A program made the position numbers and the translations under genes. Below are positions 54,321 to 63,601 of a stretch of 64,000 nt of DNA, piece after piece. The notes under the pieces are model-generated. The model was not told where the DNA came from, did no database searches, and saw nothing but the letters and a program-made list of their open reading frames with translations. Numbering within the stretch: position 1 is the first letter of the stretch; every line of letters starts with the position of its first letter. This DNA comes from Corynebacterium crudilactis. Lineage in GTDB: Bacteria > Actinomycetota > Actinomycetes > Mycobacteriales > Mycobacteriaceae. The stretch spans positions 2,369,358 through 2,433,357 of the forward strand of contig NZ_CP015622.1 in NCBI RefSeq assembly GCF_001643015.1, given 5' to 3'.

Positions 54321-55231
54321 GGTAAAAGTTCCCTGAAGCTTTTGAGACCGAGTCCCGGACTCGCGGAAAGTATGGCGTCAATAATAGCGTCCTGTACACA
54401 TTCTGCGGCGTGTTCAGACAATTGCGCCAGCGTCTCGGTAGTAACACCACTGCCATCGCCGGAAGACATGGCAAAAAAGGTGTCGCCATCCATCGGCGAA
54501 TGTGCTGGCCGCACAGCACGCGCAAGTCCATCGTGGGCAACCAAAGCCAAGCGCTTCGCTTGAGCTTTTGTCACCGGCGCATCAGTTGCCACGACGCCGA
54601 TGGTCGTGTTCAGCGTTTCTGCCGCACTTTTTAGCTTATCGACGCCCACACCCTTCAGTTCGGGCCTACCAAACAATGCCCCAGTTTCAAGGTCAACTAC
54701 TTCGCCTACAGGATTAGCCACCACAGCAGCTGCAATCATGTATTGGCCGACCGCGCGCGAGCTTTGTCCAAATCCACCACGAAGTCGCCCTGCAGTAGCA
54801 CCTGTGCCAGCACCAACGCTTCCGGAATCATTGTGGGTTCCGGCAAAAGCATTTTCTACAGCTTGTTTTCCATCAGCTGCAGTAGGTCGGTTCTTCGCAT
54901 CTCCCACCAATAAGTCAAAGATCACCGCGCCAGGAACAATCGGAACGATGGGGCCTTCTGGACGCACAGGAAAACCAATGCCCCGCTCTTCCAGAGCGCT
55001 CATCACGCCGTCAGCTGCAGCCAAACCAAAAGCAGATCCACCACATAAGGCCACAGCGTGTACCTGCTGGACAGAATTATGTGGTTCTAAAAGATCAGTT
55101 TCCCGAGTTCCTGGACCACCCCCGCGAACATCGACACCGGCAAAGGCACCGTGAGGTGCCACTACCACTGAACAGCCCGTATCCCCTTTGCTCACGTGGC
55201 CTAAAAGGAAGCCGGGGACGTCGATAAGCAT
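54317..55231 (-). CDS. P1/DmpA-family N-terminal nucleophile peptidase
   Basis: The 304-residue product belongs to the P1 (S58) aminopeptidase family. GGPGTRETDLL, ALCGGSAFGLAAADGVM and NDSGSVGAGTGATAG are the typical blocks. Members are made as precursors that cut themselves ahead of a Ser/Thr nucleophile. The start codon shares a base with the preceding stop (TAATG). The substrate is unknown. Rv1333 is the corresponding mycobacterial gene. Confidence 0.87.
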   Translation of the reverse strand: MLIDVPGFLLGHVSKGDTGCSVVVAPHGAFAGVDVRGGGPGTRETDLLEPHNSVQQVHAVALCGGSAFGLAAADGVMSALEERGIGFPVRPEGPIVPIVPGAVIFDLLVGDAKNRPTAADGKQAVENAFAGTHNDSGSVGAGTGATAGRLRGGFGQSSRAVGQYMIAAAVVANPVGEVVDLETGALFGRPELKGVGVDKLKSAAETLNTTIGVVATDAPVTKAQAKRLALVAHDGLARAVRPAHSPMDGDTFFAMSSGDGSGVTTETLAQLSEHAAECVQDAIIDAILSASPGLGLKSFRELLP

Positions 55232-55770
55232 TAGTTTGTCATCGCTTCTAATAATGACTCTTGGTTATATGCCAGCCATTGCACCAGATTATCGCGATCT
55301 TCTTCGGCGGCTTCTCCCCCATGAATATCGCCAGAAGCAACATAAAGGCGAATATCATTAAGTGCAGCCAACCAAGCGTGGGCCTCTTCTTCGGAAGCAG
55401 TCACTGCAACATTTCCATCGGGACCAAGTGCATCATTGACCACGCGCAGATTAGCGAGCTTCGCCCGAGTGATATCTCCTTCATGCAGCGAACGGAGGAA
55501 GGAATTGTCCCCGTCGTATTCTTCATCGCCTTCATGCTGAAAATCCGGCAGCAAACGTGCCAAGGACGGATCAGCCGGAGCTTCTTTATGCCCACTTGTC
55601 ATACCGGTCATCTCTGCCAGCGGATCTTTAGGAACTGCCTGAGCTCGCTGAATCAGCGCTTCACTGACCGCTGCAGATAAATCGCCCAGCACTTCGCGCT
55701 CCATTGGCTCAAAAACCACTGCGAAACGCACCTGACGCATCAGGCCCTTTTTCTTCTTCCATTGCTGCAT
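55231..55770 (-). CDS. DUF2017 protein (Rv1332/AosR-like)
   Basis: The 179-residue product starts MQQWKKKKGLMRQVRFAVVFEPMEREVL with AAGGAG seven bases before the ATG at 55770; the longer frame lacks a ribosome site. The long middle (DPLAEMTGM to DEEYDG) is variable. The helical C-terminal part, AWLAALNDIRLYVA, is the DUF2017 core. The mycobacterial relative is reported to act in oxidative-stress gene control. It lies between clpS and the P1 peptidase gene. Confidence 0.82.
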   Translation of the reverse strand: MQQWKKKKGLMRQVRFAVVFEPMEREVLGDLSAAVSEALIQRAQAVPKDPLAEMTGMTSGHKEAPADPSLARLLPDFQHEGDEEYDGDNSFLRSLHEGDITRAKLANLRVVNDALGPDGNVAVTASEEEAHAWLAALNDIRLYVASGDIHGGEAAEEDRDNLVQWLAYNQESLLEAMTN

Positions 55771-55781
55771 AAGAGTTCTCC

Positions 55782-56084
55782 TTAACCTGCCTGCTGCATT
55801 GTTGCCCACAGGCCTGCAGTGTGGAGCTTTTTCACATCGCCTTCCACCTTGTCCTTTTCGCCAGAGCTCACAACCGCTTTACCTTCCGTGTGCACTTGCA
55901 TCATCAGCTCTGTTGCTTTCTTTTTACTAAAGCCCAAAACAGTCTGGAAAACATAGGTGACATAGCTCATGAGATTAACTGGGTCATCCCACACGATGCA
56001 GAGCCAAGGCAGGTTTTCGCTCGACAATGTGTGCACTTCAAGCTCAACATCTGGTGTGGCAAGTGGCGCAGAAGGTGATGACAT
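55782..56084 (-). CDS. clpS: ATP-dependent Clp protease adaptor ClpS
   Basis: The 100-residue adaptor delivers N-degron substrates to ClpAP/Clp[24 protein letters not shown] holds the conserved DDPVN(M/L) hydrophobic pocket, and [17 protein letters not shown] the helix that ends the fold. From ATG 56084 the length agrees with the mycobacterial protein; the frame runs on to 56255, and ATG 56156 is an alternative. The DUF2017 gene follows 11 bp later. Confidence 0.87.
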   Translation of the reverse strand: MSSPSAPLATPDVELEVHTLSSENLPWLCIVWDDPVNLMSYVTYVFQTVLGFSKKKATELMMQVHTEGKAVVSSGEKDKVEGDVKKLHTAGLWATMQQAG

Positions 56085-56402
56085 AGCCGGGTTTCTGTGC
56101 GCACTTTCTGCTTCCTTCACCGCTTGTGGGTAGTGAAGATGATTTTGCCTATTCATGACAAACAGCCTAGTCAACAACCTTGCGTTGGTGCAGAGCGGCC
56201 GAATATTTTCCTTGAAGAAAATACATTTAGGTGATATATCACCCAAAAACCACACCTCTTACCTGCGGGAATGCACAATCGAGGAACGTCGCATATCTGC
56301 GTCCACTCTGATAGCCTTTTGCCTGAAAATGCACTAGCTATTTTATTTTATTCCCCTAATCAATGTCGATTTTGATTTAAATCCCAGCGGAAGGACCACC
56401 AC
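56085..56402. other. Divergent region between clpS and the CAP-like gene
   Basis: The 318 bp are AT-rich in the right half and contain a perfect palindrome (next entry). No other supported feature; part of it could encode an N-terminal extension of ClpS. Confidence 0.45.
56230..56243. promoter_or_regulatory. Perfect 14-bp palindrome GGTGATATATCACC
   Basis: The palindrome is complete and embedded in TTAG...CCAA. The position, about 160 bp from both divergent start codons, suits an operator shared by the two promoters. It slightly recalls a DtxR box in its outer bases but is not one. The regulator is unknown. Confidence 0.45.
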
Positions 56403-56948
56403 ATGGAAGGCCTCGCAGCTCAAGCTCGCGTCCTACTGGAAAAGTGGGGCATGGCGCCGACTCACGCTTCATTCATTGAGTCCATCGCAAAAGCCATCCC
56501 AATTTTGTCCATCCTTTTGACGCTGATCATCACTTTGAATGGCATTTCCACTGGCACGGCCCCTCAACCACCGGCTCTTGCACAAGTGCGCACAGATATC
56601 TTGAACAAAATTAATTATGAACGCAATCAACAAGGTCTAGTGGGTATTGCCCCAGAAATTCCATTACATGACGCTGCGCAACAGATTGCCCAGGGAAATG
56701 CAGACTCCGGAGTGGAAGGCACCATCCCAGACCCAGAGGGAAATCTGGTAGTTCTGCAAATGCATCTGCCTTATGCTGAGGCGAATGCGGACACTATCAT
56801 TGACAGGTTTTTAGCCTCACCTGAACATGCAGATCTCTTGCTTGCAAAAGATTACGAGGCCATCGGCATAGGTGTCGCATACAAGAATGATCTCTCCTGG
56901 GTAGTGGTGCAGTTCACTGAACCCGCACTCGATTCCGTAGAATCATAA
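56403..56948 (+). CDS. Membrane-anchored CAP/SCP-like domain protein
   Basis: The 181-residue product has a short cytoplasmic start, one membrane helix (IPILSILLTLIITLNGI, about 33-49) and an extracytoplasmic domain. ILNKINYERNQQGLVGIAPEIPLHDAAQQIAQ is the usual beginning of a CAP (PR-1) domain, and FLASPEHADLLLAKDYEAIGIGVA its second half. The family's role in bacteria is poorly known. GGAAGG lies upstream of the ATG. pncB begins two bases after the stop, so the genes are co-transcribed. Confidence 0.75.
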   Translation: MEGLAAQARVLLEKWGMAPTHASFIESIAKAIPILSILLTLIITLNGISTGTAPQPPALAQVRTDILNKINYERNQQGLVGIAPEIPLHDAAQQIAQGNADSGVEGTIPDPEGNLVVLQMHLPYAEANADTIIDRFLASPEHADLLLAKDYEAIGIGVAYKNDLSWVVVQFTEPALDSVES

Positions 56949-56950
56949 GA

Positions 56951-58291
56951 GTGAATACCAATCCCTCTGAATTCTCCTCAAATCGTTCTACAGCTCTACT
57001 CACTGATAAATATGAGCTGACCATGCTGCAAGCAGCACTTGCAGATGGTTCTGCCGAACGCCCTTCCACTTTTGAGGTCTTTAGCCGTCGCCTACCCAAC
57101 GAGCGCCGTTATGGCGTCGTGGCCGGAACTGCACGAGTGCTAAAAGCTATCCGTGACTTTGTATTCACTGAAGAACAGTTAGAAGATCTAGATTTCTTAG
57201 ATGACCGCACCCTCGAGTATTTGCGCAATTACAGCTTCACCGGACAGGTTGATGGTTACCGCGAGGGTGAGATTTATTTCCCGCAATCCCCGCTGCTTAC
57301 CGTCCGGGGCACTTTTGCAGAATGTGTCATCTTAGAAACAGTCATTCTGTCCATCATGAATGCGGATTCGGCAGTTGCTTCAGCAGCTGCACGCATGGTC
57401 ACAGCAGCAGATGGCCGTCCAATTATTGAAATGGGCTCCCGCCGAACTCACGAGTACGCTGCAGTTACCGCATCGCGTGCAGCCTACCTCGCTGGTTTTT
57501 CTACCACCTCAAACCTTGAAGCAGCGTACCGCTACGGCATCCCAGCCTCAGGAACTTCTGCCCACGCCTGGACGCTGCTCCACATCAACGATGATGGCAC
57601 TCCCAACGAGGCAGCAGCTTTTAAGGCACAGATCGATTCCCTCGGAGTCGATACCACTTTGCTAGTCGATACCTACGACATCACTCAAGGTGTAAAAACT
57701 GCCGTTGAAGTTGCAGGTCCTGATCTAGGTGGCGTGCGCATTGACTCCGGTGATTTGGGCGTTCTGGCACGTAAAGTGCGCAAACAGCTCGATGAGATGA
57801 ACGCCCACAACACTAAAATTGTGGTCTCGTCCGACTTGGATGAATTTGCTATCGCAGGCCTTCGCGGGGAGCCAGTTGATGTCTTTGGTGTCGGTACATC
57901 CGTTGTCACTGGTTCTGGTGCACCTACGGCAGGCTTGGTGTACAAGATCGTGGAAGTTTCAGGCCACCCTGTGGCTAAGCGCTCCCGCAATAAGGAAAGC
58001 TACGGCGGTGGAAAGAAAGCAGTACGCACCCATCGCGCATCTGGCACCGCGATCGAAGAGATCGTATACCCCTTCAATGAAGAAGCTCCAGATACCGGCA
58101 AGCTCGATACGTTAAGCCTCACCATTCCGTTGATGCGCGATGGAGAGATCGTCCCAGGTTTGCCAACATTGAAGGATTCCCGAGATTACTTGGCTAAGCA
58201 ATTGGTGTCTTTGCCTTGGGAGGGTCTCGCACTTTCTCGCGATGAGCCAGTGCTGCACACTCGCTTTGTAGGGTTCCCACCAGTGGTCTAA
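56951..58291 (+). CDS. pncB: Nicotinate phosphoribosyltransferase
   Basis: The 446-residue enzyme converts nicotinate and PRPP to nicotinate mononucleotide. LTDKYELTMLQAAL, EMGSRRTHEYAA (with the phosphohistidine), GTSAHAW, and VRIDSGDLG are the family signatures. GTG start two bases after the CAP-like gene. It uses the product of pncA, encoded 26 kb away in the window. Confidence 0.95.
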   Translation: MNTNPSEFSSNRSTALLTDKYELTMLQAALADGSAERPSTFEVFSRRLPNERRYGVVAGTARVLKAIRDFVFTEEQLEDLDFLDDRTLEYLRNYSFTGQVDGYREGEIYFPQSPLLTVRGTFAECVILETVILSIMNADSAVASAAARMVTAADGRPIIEMGSRRTHEYAAVTASRAAYLAGFSTTSNLEAAYRYGIPASGTSAHAWTLLHINDDGTPNEAAAFKAQIDSLGVDTTLLVDTYDITQGVKTAVEVAGPDLGGVRIDSGDLGVLARKVRKQLDEMNAHNTKIVVSSDLDEFAIAGLRGEPVDVFGVGTSVVTGSGAPTAGLVYKIVEVSGHPVAKRSRNKESYGGGKKAVRTHRASGTAIEEIVYPFNEEAPDTGKLDTLSLTIPLMRDGEIVPGLPTLKDSRDYLAKQLVSLPWEGLALSRDEPVLHTRFVGFPPVV

Positions 58292-58321
58292 AACCCGCCC
58301 TTTATAACCGCAGCACGTTCT

Positions 58322-58361
58322 AACCAGACTGCCAATGATACAACCTTGGCAGTCTGGTTTT
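58322..58361 (+). terminator. Terminator of pncB
   Basis: ACCAGACTGCCA (58323-58334) pairs with TGGCAGTCTGGT (58347-58358) and is followed by TTT. It starts about 30 bp after the stop codon. Confidence 0.9.
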
Positions 58362-58436
58362 GTCTTTGCGCAAGCCTGCAACAATGCCCCATTAGTGGCT
58401 TAGGCTTTTGGCACCGATCTGGATAGACTTGGCACA

Positions 58437-60446
58437 ATGTCTGCTGCAGAATCCACCTCAGAATCCACTCTTGAAACATCTTCCGAGCCGTTGAATGCGT
58501 CTACGGAAGAGTTACTAGCTGCTGCCGTCGAAGCTTTGGGCGGTGCACGAAGAGCTGGCCAGGAAGCAATGGCTAAGGCTGTGACCAAGGCTTTTGACGG
58601 CAAGCGCCACCTCGCTGTTCAAGCTGGCACCGGTACGGGTAAATCTTTGGCATACCTGGTTCCGGCTATTCGGCATGCGCAGAAAACTAATTCCACAGTG
58701 ATCGTCTCTACCGCTACGATCGCCCTGCAACGTCAGTTAGTAAACCGAGATCTCCCCCGCCTGGTTGATGCTTTAGAACCCTTGATGGAGCGTCGCCCCA
58801 CTTTCGCAATTATGAAGGGCCGTTCCAATTATTTGTGCATGAACAAGGTGGCACGTCAGGAAGAGCTTAACCAAGAAGACGCACTGATAGAACAAGAAGA
58901 TATTTCGTGGCTAGGTAAGCACATTGTGCGCCTTAACGAATGGGCTAATGAAACAGATACCGGTGACCGCGATGATCTGGATCCAGGTGTTCCTGATCTC
59001 GCCTGGAAACAGGTTAGTGTCACTGCTCGGGAATGCATTGGTGCATCGCGCTGCCCACATGGTGAGGAATGTTTCGCGGAAATTGCTCGTGGCCAAGCTA
59101 AAGAAGCTGATGTTGTAGTAACAAACCATGCGTTACTAGCTATCGATGCTTTAGCTGATGTTTCAGTACTGCCTGAACATGATGTGGTGATCATCGATGA
59201 GGCGCATGAACTTGATGGTCGCATCACTGCAGTTGCTTCTGCTGAGATCACTGTCAACGCTCTCAACCTTGCGGCTCGCCGTGCGTCTAAATTAGATTCT
59301 GATAAGCGTGAAGAACGTCTGCAAGAAATTGCCGGTGATCTAGAAACACTCTTGCAAACAATGCAGCCAGGCCGATGGAACGATATGGATGACAGTTCTA
59401 AAGGCACGTTAGTAGCGCTCAAGGATGCGCTGTGGGCGTTACGGACCCAAATTACAGGCGCTCCCGAAGGCGAAGCTGCCAATGATCCAGAACGGTCAGC
59501 AGAACGCCAGAACTTAAGTAACCACTTGATGGAAATTCACGATGCCATCGTGCGCATTCTAGAAGTCTTTGCAGAAGAAGACCCTTCCAAACAATTCGAC
59601 GTGGTGTGGCATAACCACGATGATCGTCGTGGGGATTCCCTTAACGTGGCACCGCTATCGGTAGCGGGACTCTTGCATGAAAAACTCTTCACAGATAACA
59701 CTGTGGTCCTAGCTAGTGCGACGCTTACCATCGGCGGAAATTTCGACGCCATGGCTGCCAGTTGGGGCTTGCCTAAGGGAACATGGGATTCCCTGGATGC
59801 AGGCACTCCTTTTGATCCTGCAAAATCTGGCATTCTATACACCGCGAAGCATCTCCCCGATCCAGGTCGAGATGGGCTGCCAGAGGAAACACTCGATGAA
59901 ATCTACGAGCTAATTACTGCTGCGGGAGGCCGAACTTTAGGGCTCTTTTCATCAAAACGCGCTGCAGAACAAGCTACCAAAGCAATGCGCCTGCGCTTGC
60001 CTTTTGATGTGTTATGCCAAGGCGACGACAACACCGCAGCATTGGTGAAGAAGTTCTCCGACAGTGAAAACACCTGCCTGTTTGGAACTCTCACCTTATG
60101 GCAGGGAGTGGACGTTCCAGGACGCTCACTCTCACTGGTGTTGATCGACCGTATTCCATTCCCACGCCCGGATGATCCCCTCTTGCAGGCGCGCAAAGAA
60201 GCAGCAGATGCAGAGGGACGGAATGGGTTCATGGAAGTTGCGGCATCTCATGCAGCGCTTCTCATGGCGCAGGGTGCTGGCCGTTTGCTCCGCCACGTTA
60301 GTGATCGTGGCGTAGTTGCAGTTCTTGATCATCGTCTGATGACAAAACGCTATGGCAGTTTCCTGCGCTCATCTATGCCCAAATTTTGGGGAACCACCGA
60401 TCCCTCGACAGTGCGCGCAGCACTCAAGCGATTGGTGGCTCAGTAA
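58437..60446 (+). CDS. dinG: ATP-dependent iron-sulfur helicase (DinG/XPD type)
   Basis: The 669-residue superfamily 2 helicase has Walker A AGTGTGKS (63-70), four cysteines for an iron-sulfur cluster (C134, C200, C206, C212), DEAH at 254-257, and late motifs GTLTLWQGVDVPG and QGAGRLLRH. It unwinds DNA with 5'-3' polarity and helps repair replication-blocking structures. TAGACT nine bases before the ATG suggests a leaderless mRNA. Corresponds to Rv1329c. Confidence 0.92.
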   Translation: MSAAESTSESTLETSSEPLNASTEELLAAAVEALGGARRAGQEAMAKAVTKAFDGKRHLAVQAGTGTGKSLAYLVPAIRHAQKTNSTVIVSTATIALQRQLVNRDLPRLVDALEPLMERRPTFAIMKGRSNYLCMNKVARQEELNQEDALIEQEDISWLGKHIVRLNEWANETDTGDRDDLDPGVPDLAWKQVSVTARECIGASRCPHGEECFAEIARGQAKEADVVVTNHALLAIDALADVSVLPEHDVVIIDEAHELDGRITAVASAEITVNALNLAARRASKLDSDKREERLQEIAGDLETLLQTMQPGRWNDMDDSSKGTLVALKDALWALRTQITGAPEGEAANDPERSAERQNLSNHLMEIHDAIVRILEVFAEEDPSKQFDVVWHNHDDRRGDSLNVAPLSVAGLLHEKLFTDNTVVLASATLTIGGNFDAMAASWGLPKGTWDSLDAGTPFDPAKSGILYTAKHLPDPGRDGLPEETLDEIYELITAAGGRTLGLFSSKRAAEQATKAMRLRLPFDVLCQGDDNTAALVKKFSDSENTCLFGTLTLWQGVDVPGRSLSLVLIDRIPFPRPDDPLLQARKEAADAEGRNGFMEVAASHAALLMAQGAGRLLRHVSDRGVVAVLDHRLMTKRYGSFLRSSMPKFWGTTDPSTVRAALKRLVAQ

Positions 60447-60454
60447 TACAAATT

Positions 60455-61360
60455 TTATGAACGGTGCATGACTGGACCGCCAATAGCGGTCTGGAATGCA
60501 TACGCGTAAAGCAGGTACATCAAAGGTGAAGAAACCAGCACACCAATGATGATCGCGCTGCCCAATGCATTAAGGGCAATGGCTACCAGAATCAGCAAGA
60601 TGACCTGGCCGAGGTTTTTGGAGACCATCTTCCAGCTTGCAGAAAATGCCTCGCCGATACCAGCATTACGCAATTGGAATACTGCCGGCAGCGCAAAAGC
60701 AAAGACAACCATCGCGATGATTCCTGGAACAATAAATAAGAACATACCGATCACGATCATGATCGTGATCAAAAGATACACCACAAAGCTCGTGCCCAAA
60801 CCAGAGAATTTAAAAAAGCTTCCCACGGAAATCTGCTCACCGCGGACTACTTTTGCTGCATTTCGGTAGCAATTCAATGCCCACACGAAGCTGACCGCAA
60901 TAGAAGCGATAGCTGCCAGGATCATCACAAATCCAGATGCACCCAGCGACAAGCCGGTTAAGGTATCGGATTCAACAGAAGCCGCGGCAACGACACCGAA
61001 CATTGGAATCATACAAATCAGCATGAGCACAAATGCCAGCGCGTAGTAAATTAGCGTAGACACCACCCAAGACGTCCAGGTAGCTGCAAAGCCTTTCCAT
61101 GCCTGACCAAAAACAGTGCCCAAATCAAAGGGACGCCACTGAGCTTCTTCGAGGGATGGCTGTGGGGTTTCAGCAGCAATTGGACTAGCAAACGCGCCAT
61201 ATCCCTGGTTGAAATCTTGACCATAAGGCTGGCCGTATGGCTGTCCATAGGGATCCCCTTGAGGCTGGCCGTAGTTCTGCGCACCGGAAGGATTACCAAA
61301 TTGGGAATCCCAATTTTCGTTGTTATCACCTGGATATTGTGATCCATATGGGCTTGTCAT
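60455..61360 (-). CDS. Integral membrane protein with Gln/Gly/Tyr-rich N-terminus
   Basis: The 301-residue product has a low-complexity cytoplasmic start with PYGQPYGQPYGQ repeats, then six membrane segments (TLIYYALAFVLMLICMIPMF, VVYLLITIMIVIGMFLFIVPG and others). AAAGGA lies upstream of ATG 61360; the longer frame has no ribosome site. It belongs to a broad family of unknown actinobacterial membrane proteins (the glycerophosphoryl diester phosphodiesterase-type membrane domain is a distant possibility). Confidence 0.78.
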   Translation of the reverse strand: MTSPYGSQYPGDNNENWDSQFGNPSGAQNYGQPQGDPYGQPYGQPYGQDFNQGYGAFASPIAAETPQPSLEEAQWRPFDLGTVFGQAWKGFAATWTSWVVSTLIYYALAFVLMLICMIPMFGVVAAASVESDTLTGLSLGASGFVMILAAIASIAVSFVWALNCYRNAAKVVRGEQISVGSFFKFSGLGTSFVVYLLITIMIVIGMFLFIVPGIIAMVVFAFALPAVFQLRNAGIGEAFSASWKMVSKNLGQVILLILVAIALNALGSAIIIGVLVSSPLMYLLYAYAFQTAIGGPVMHRS

Positions 61361-61432
61361 AGCAGTGTCCTTTTGGTTGAGGGCAACGGTCAATTTCACT
61401 TTACAAGCAACTAATAATCAATGCCCATTTAG

Positions 61433-62158
61433 TTATGGAACTGCAACAACTGTGACGGTATTGGGGGCAACCTCAGTGAAGCCACCATCACGAACCGGAA
61501 CTGCACCGGGACTTTCCAACAGTTGTTTAAACTCCGCTGCCGGAACCTCCCGGACATGTAACGCAAAATCAGCTTCCGACCACTTCTCTATCCACTCAAA
61601 AGATTGGTGGGCAGCGAGCAACATGGATGCATGACCTACCTGAGCTGCAGCTTTGCCCAAAGACATAGACAAAGAGCCATCAATGTAGATGATTGGAAAA
61701 TCATCCACAATCGGATTTGGTTCATCCAAAGGCAGCTCCGTGCCAGAAATTTGTAGCTTCTTAATATCTGCAGGAACATCAATCACAGCACTAGGCAGGA
61801 AAGCTCGCACTTGCGCAGCATCATCTTCCACCGTGACACCAGCTAATTCCTGCACACGCTCCCACGCAGCATTGCGTGCGCGACGCGCGACCTTGCGAAT
61901 TAAATGGCCATACCAGCGCTCCAGCGCCGCTCTAAATTCCATGTCTGCTGAGACTCGCTCATCAAGACATAGCTTGACGACGCTCCTAGCCGCCGCTTCC
62001 AACACATCCGTCCGCCTCGGCGGATTCTGCTTTGGAATATGCAATGCAATTTGCATAGCCTGCACAGTTGAAGGATCCGTAGGATCTTCGCTATGCGGCC
62101 CCTCGCTCGCGCGATCGCGGAGGAGAGAGTGGGCGTCGAAAAGCGAATCTTTAGGCAT
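61433..62158 (-). CDS. Peptidyl-tRNA hydrolase 2 (Pth2)-like protein
   Basis: The 241-residue product has a variable helical N-terminus (about 1-140) and a C-terminal Pth2 fold: IIYIDGSLSMSLGKAAAQVGHASMLLA (about 163-189) is the Pth2 signature, with PNTVTVVAVP as the last strand. Pth2 normally releases peptides from stalled tRNA in archaea and eukaryotes; bacterial copies are rare and their role is unclear. It starts inside the end of serB (8-bp overlap), so it is co-translated. Confidence 0.8.
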   Translation of the reverse strand: MPKDSLFDAHSLLRDRASEGPHSEDPTDPSTVQAMQIALHIPKQNPPRRTDVLEAAARSVVKLCLDERVSADMEFRAALERWYGHLIRKVARRARNAAWERVQELAGVTVEDDAAQVRAFLPSAVIDVPADIKKLQISGTELPLDEPNPIVDDFPIIYIDGSLSMSLGKAAAQVGHASMLLAAHQSFEWIEKWSEADFALHVREVPAAEFKQLLESPGAVPVRDGGFTEVAPNTVTVVAVP

Positions 62159-63455
62159 TGTTGGTCAAAGGAACGCGGTGGAAAGTTCCATCTTCCTGAT
62201 CAGCCAGGTCAATCTCATCACGAGAAATACCCATCATGTGCAGCACCTCATCCAAGAATGGGTGGTTCACAGAAGTATCCGCAATCTCCTTCAACGCTGG
62301 CTTCGCGTTGAATGCGATACCCAGGCCGGCAGCAGAGAGCATATCGATGTCATTGGCACCATCGCCAACAGCCACAGTCTGGTACATCTTCAAACCGGAA
62401 TCAGCCGCGAATTCACGCAAGAATTCAGCCTTTGCTGCACGATCCACGATCTTGCCAATGACATTGCCAGTCAGCTTGCCATCAACAATTTCCAGCGTAT
62501 TGGCGCGGACATAATCCAGCTCCAGTTCATCAGCCAAGCCATCTAGAACCTGGATGAAACCGCCAGAAACCACAGCAGTCTGGTAACCCATGCGGTTGAG
62601 GGTACGAATGGTGGTACGAGCACCTGGAGTCAGTTCAATGGCCTTGGCAACTTCATCAATCACTGAAGCATCCAAACCAGCCAAAGCCTTCACACGCTCA
62701 CGCAAAGACTCCTCGAAATCGAGCTCACCACGCATAGCACGCTCAGTAACTTCAGCTACTTCTGCTTCCTTGCCAGCGTGAGCCGCCAGCATCTCAATAA
62801 CCTCACCGGTGATCAGCGTGGAATCACAATCGAAGCACACCAGGCGCTTAGAGCGGCGCAACAGACCAGAACGCTCAATCGCGATATCAACGTTCAGCTC
62901 TGAAGTAAGCGAAGCAAGTGCCTTACGCATAGCTTCACCGCCACCAGGGCTGACATCAGGAACCGTAACCTTGAGCTCCAGGCCAGTTACTGGGTAATCC
63001 GAAATGCCACGGATGGTATCGATGTTGGCATCATAATCAGCCAACGTCTGACCAATGCGAGAAATATCCAAAGCATCAACCGGATCGCCCAACACAACCA
63101 CGACGTGGGAAGAACGAGGACGTGCAGATTGCACTGCTTCTTGCAGCTCCACAACCACTGATTGCCCATGGACTCGCAAAGTATCAGTTAAGCCGGTGGT
63201 GACAGTTTCAACCTTTTCAGGAGCAATACCCACGAACGCAGCCAGGTTTAAAAATCCGCGAAACATTGATTGCTCAACGTCCAAAACCTGAACCTTATTG
63301 GCAGATAAGACTCTAAAGAATGCGGCAGTCACGCCGTGGCGATCTTTACCGCTCACTGTGATCACCGCTGGAAGATAACCTTCACGCAACGCAACCTGCT
63401 GGCCGATTTCTAGCTCAGCGATTTCTAGGGATTCATTCTGATTCAGTTCAGTCAC
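62151..63455 (-). CDS. serB: Phosphoserine phosphatase with N-terminal ACT region
   Basis: The 434-residue enzyme makes the last step of serine synthesis. Two ACT-like domains (about 25-110 and 115-195; ITVSGKDRHGVTAAFF) probably sense an amino acid. The HAD phosphatase follows: nucleophile D209 and D211 in FDCDSTLI, SGGF, and GDGANDIDML. The next gene overlaps the stop codon. Confidence 0.95.
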   Translation of the reverse strand: MTELNQNESLEIAELEIGQQVALREGYLPAVITVSGKDRHGVTAAFFRVLSANKVQVLDVEQSMFRGFLNLAAFVGIAPEKVETVTTGLTDTLRVHGQSVVVELQEAVQSARPRSSHVVVVLGDPVDALDISRIGQTLADYDANIDTIRGISDYPVTGLELKVTVPDVSPGGGEAMRKALASLTSELNVDIAIERSGLLRRSKRLVCFDCDSTLITGEVIEMLAAHAGKEAEVAEVTERAMRGELDFEESLRERVKALAGLDASVIDEVAKAIELTPGARTTIRTLNRMGYQTAVVSGGFIQVLDGLADELELDYVRANTLEIVDGKLTGNVIGKIVDRAAKAEFLREFAADSGLKMYQTVAVGDGANDIDMLSAAGLGIAFNAKPALKEIADTSVNHPFLDEVLHMMGISRDEIDLADQEDGTFHRVPLTNNA

Positions 63456-63530
63456 GAAAATAATTGTCTCACGTCTCTGATCGGAACACTACTTCAGATA
63501 TCGTGATAAAAAATCCGCCCAAAATAAAAC

Positions 63531-63565
63531 ACCAGCCCCAGCAGATTTTCTCTGCTGGGGCTGGT
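63531..63565 (-). terminator. Terminator of ctaD
   Basis: ACCAGCCCCAGCAGA (63531-63545) pairs perfectly with TCTGCTGGGGCTGGT (63551-63565), followed on the minus strand by TTTTATTTT. Located 36 bp after the ctaD stop. Confidence 0.93.
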
Positions 63566-63601
63566 GTCTCTTAGTCAGGTACAGAACTTACTCAGACATT
63601 T

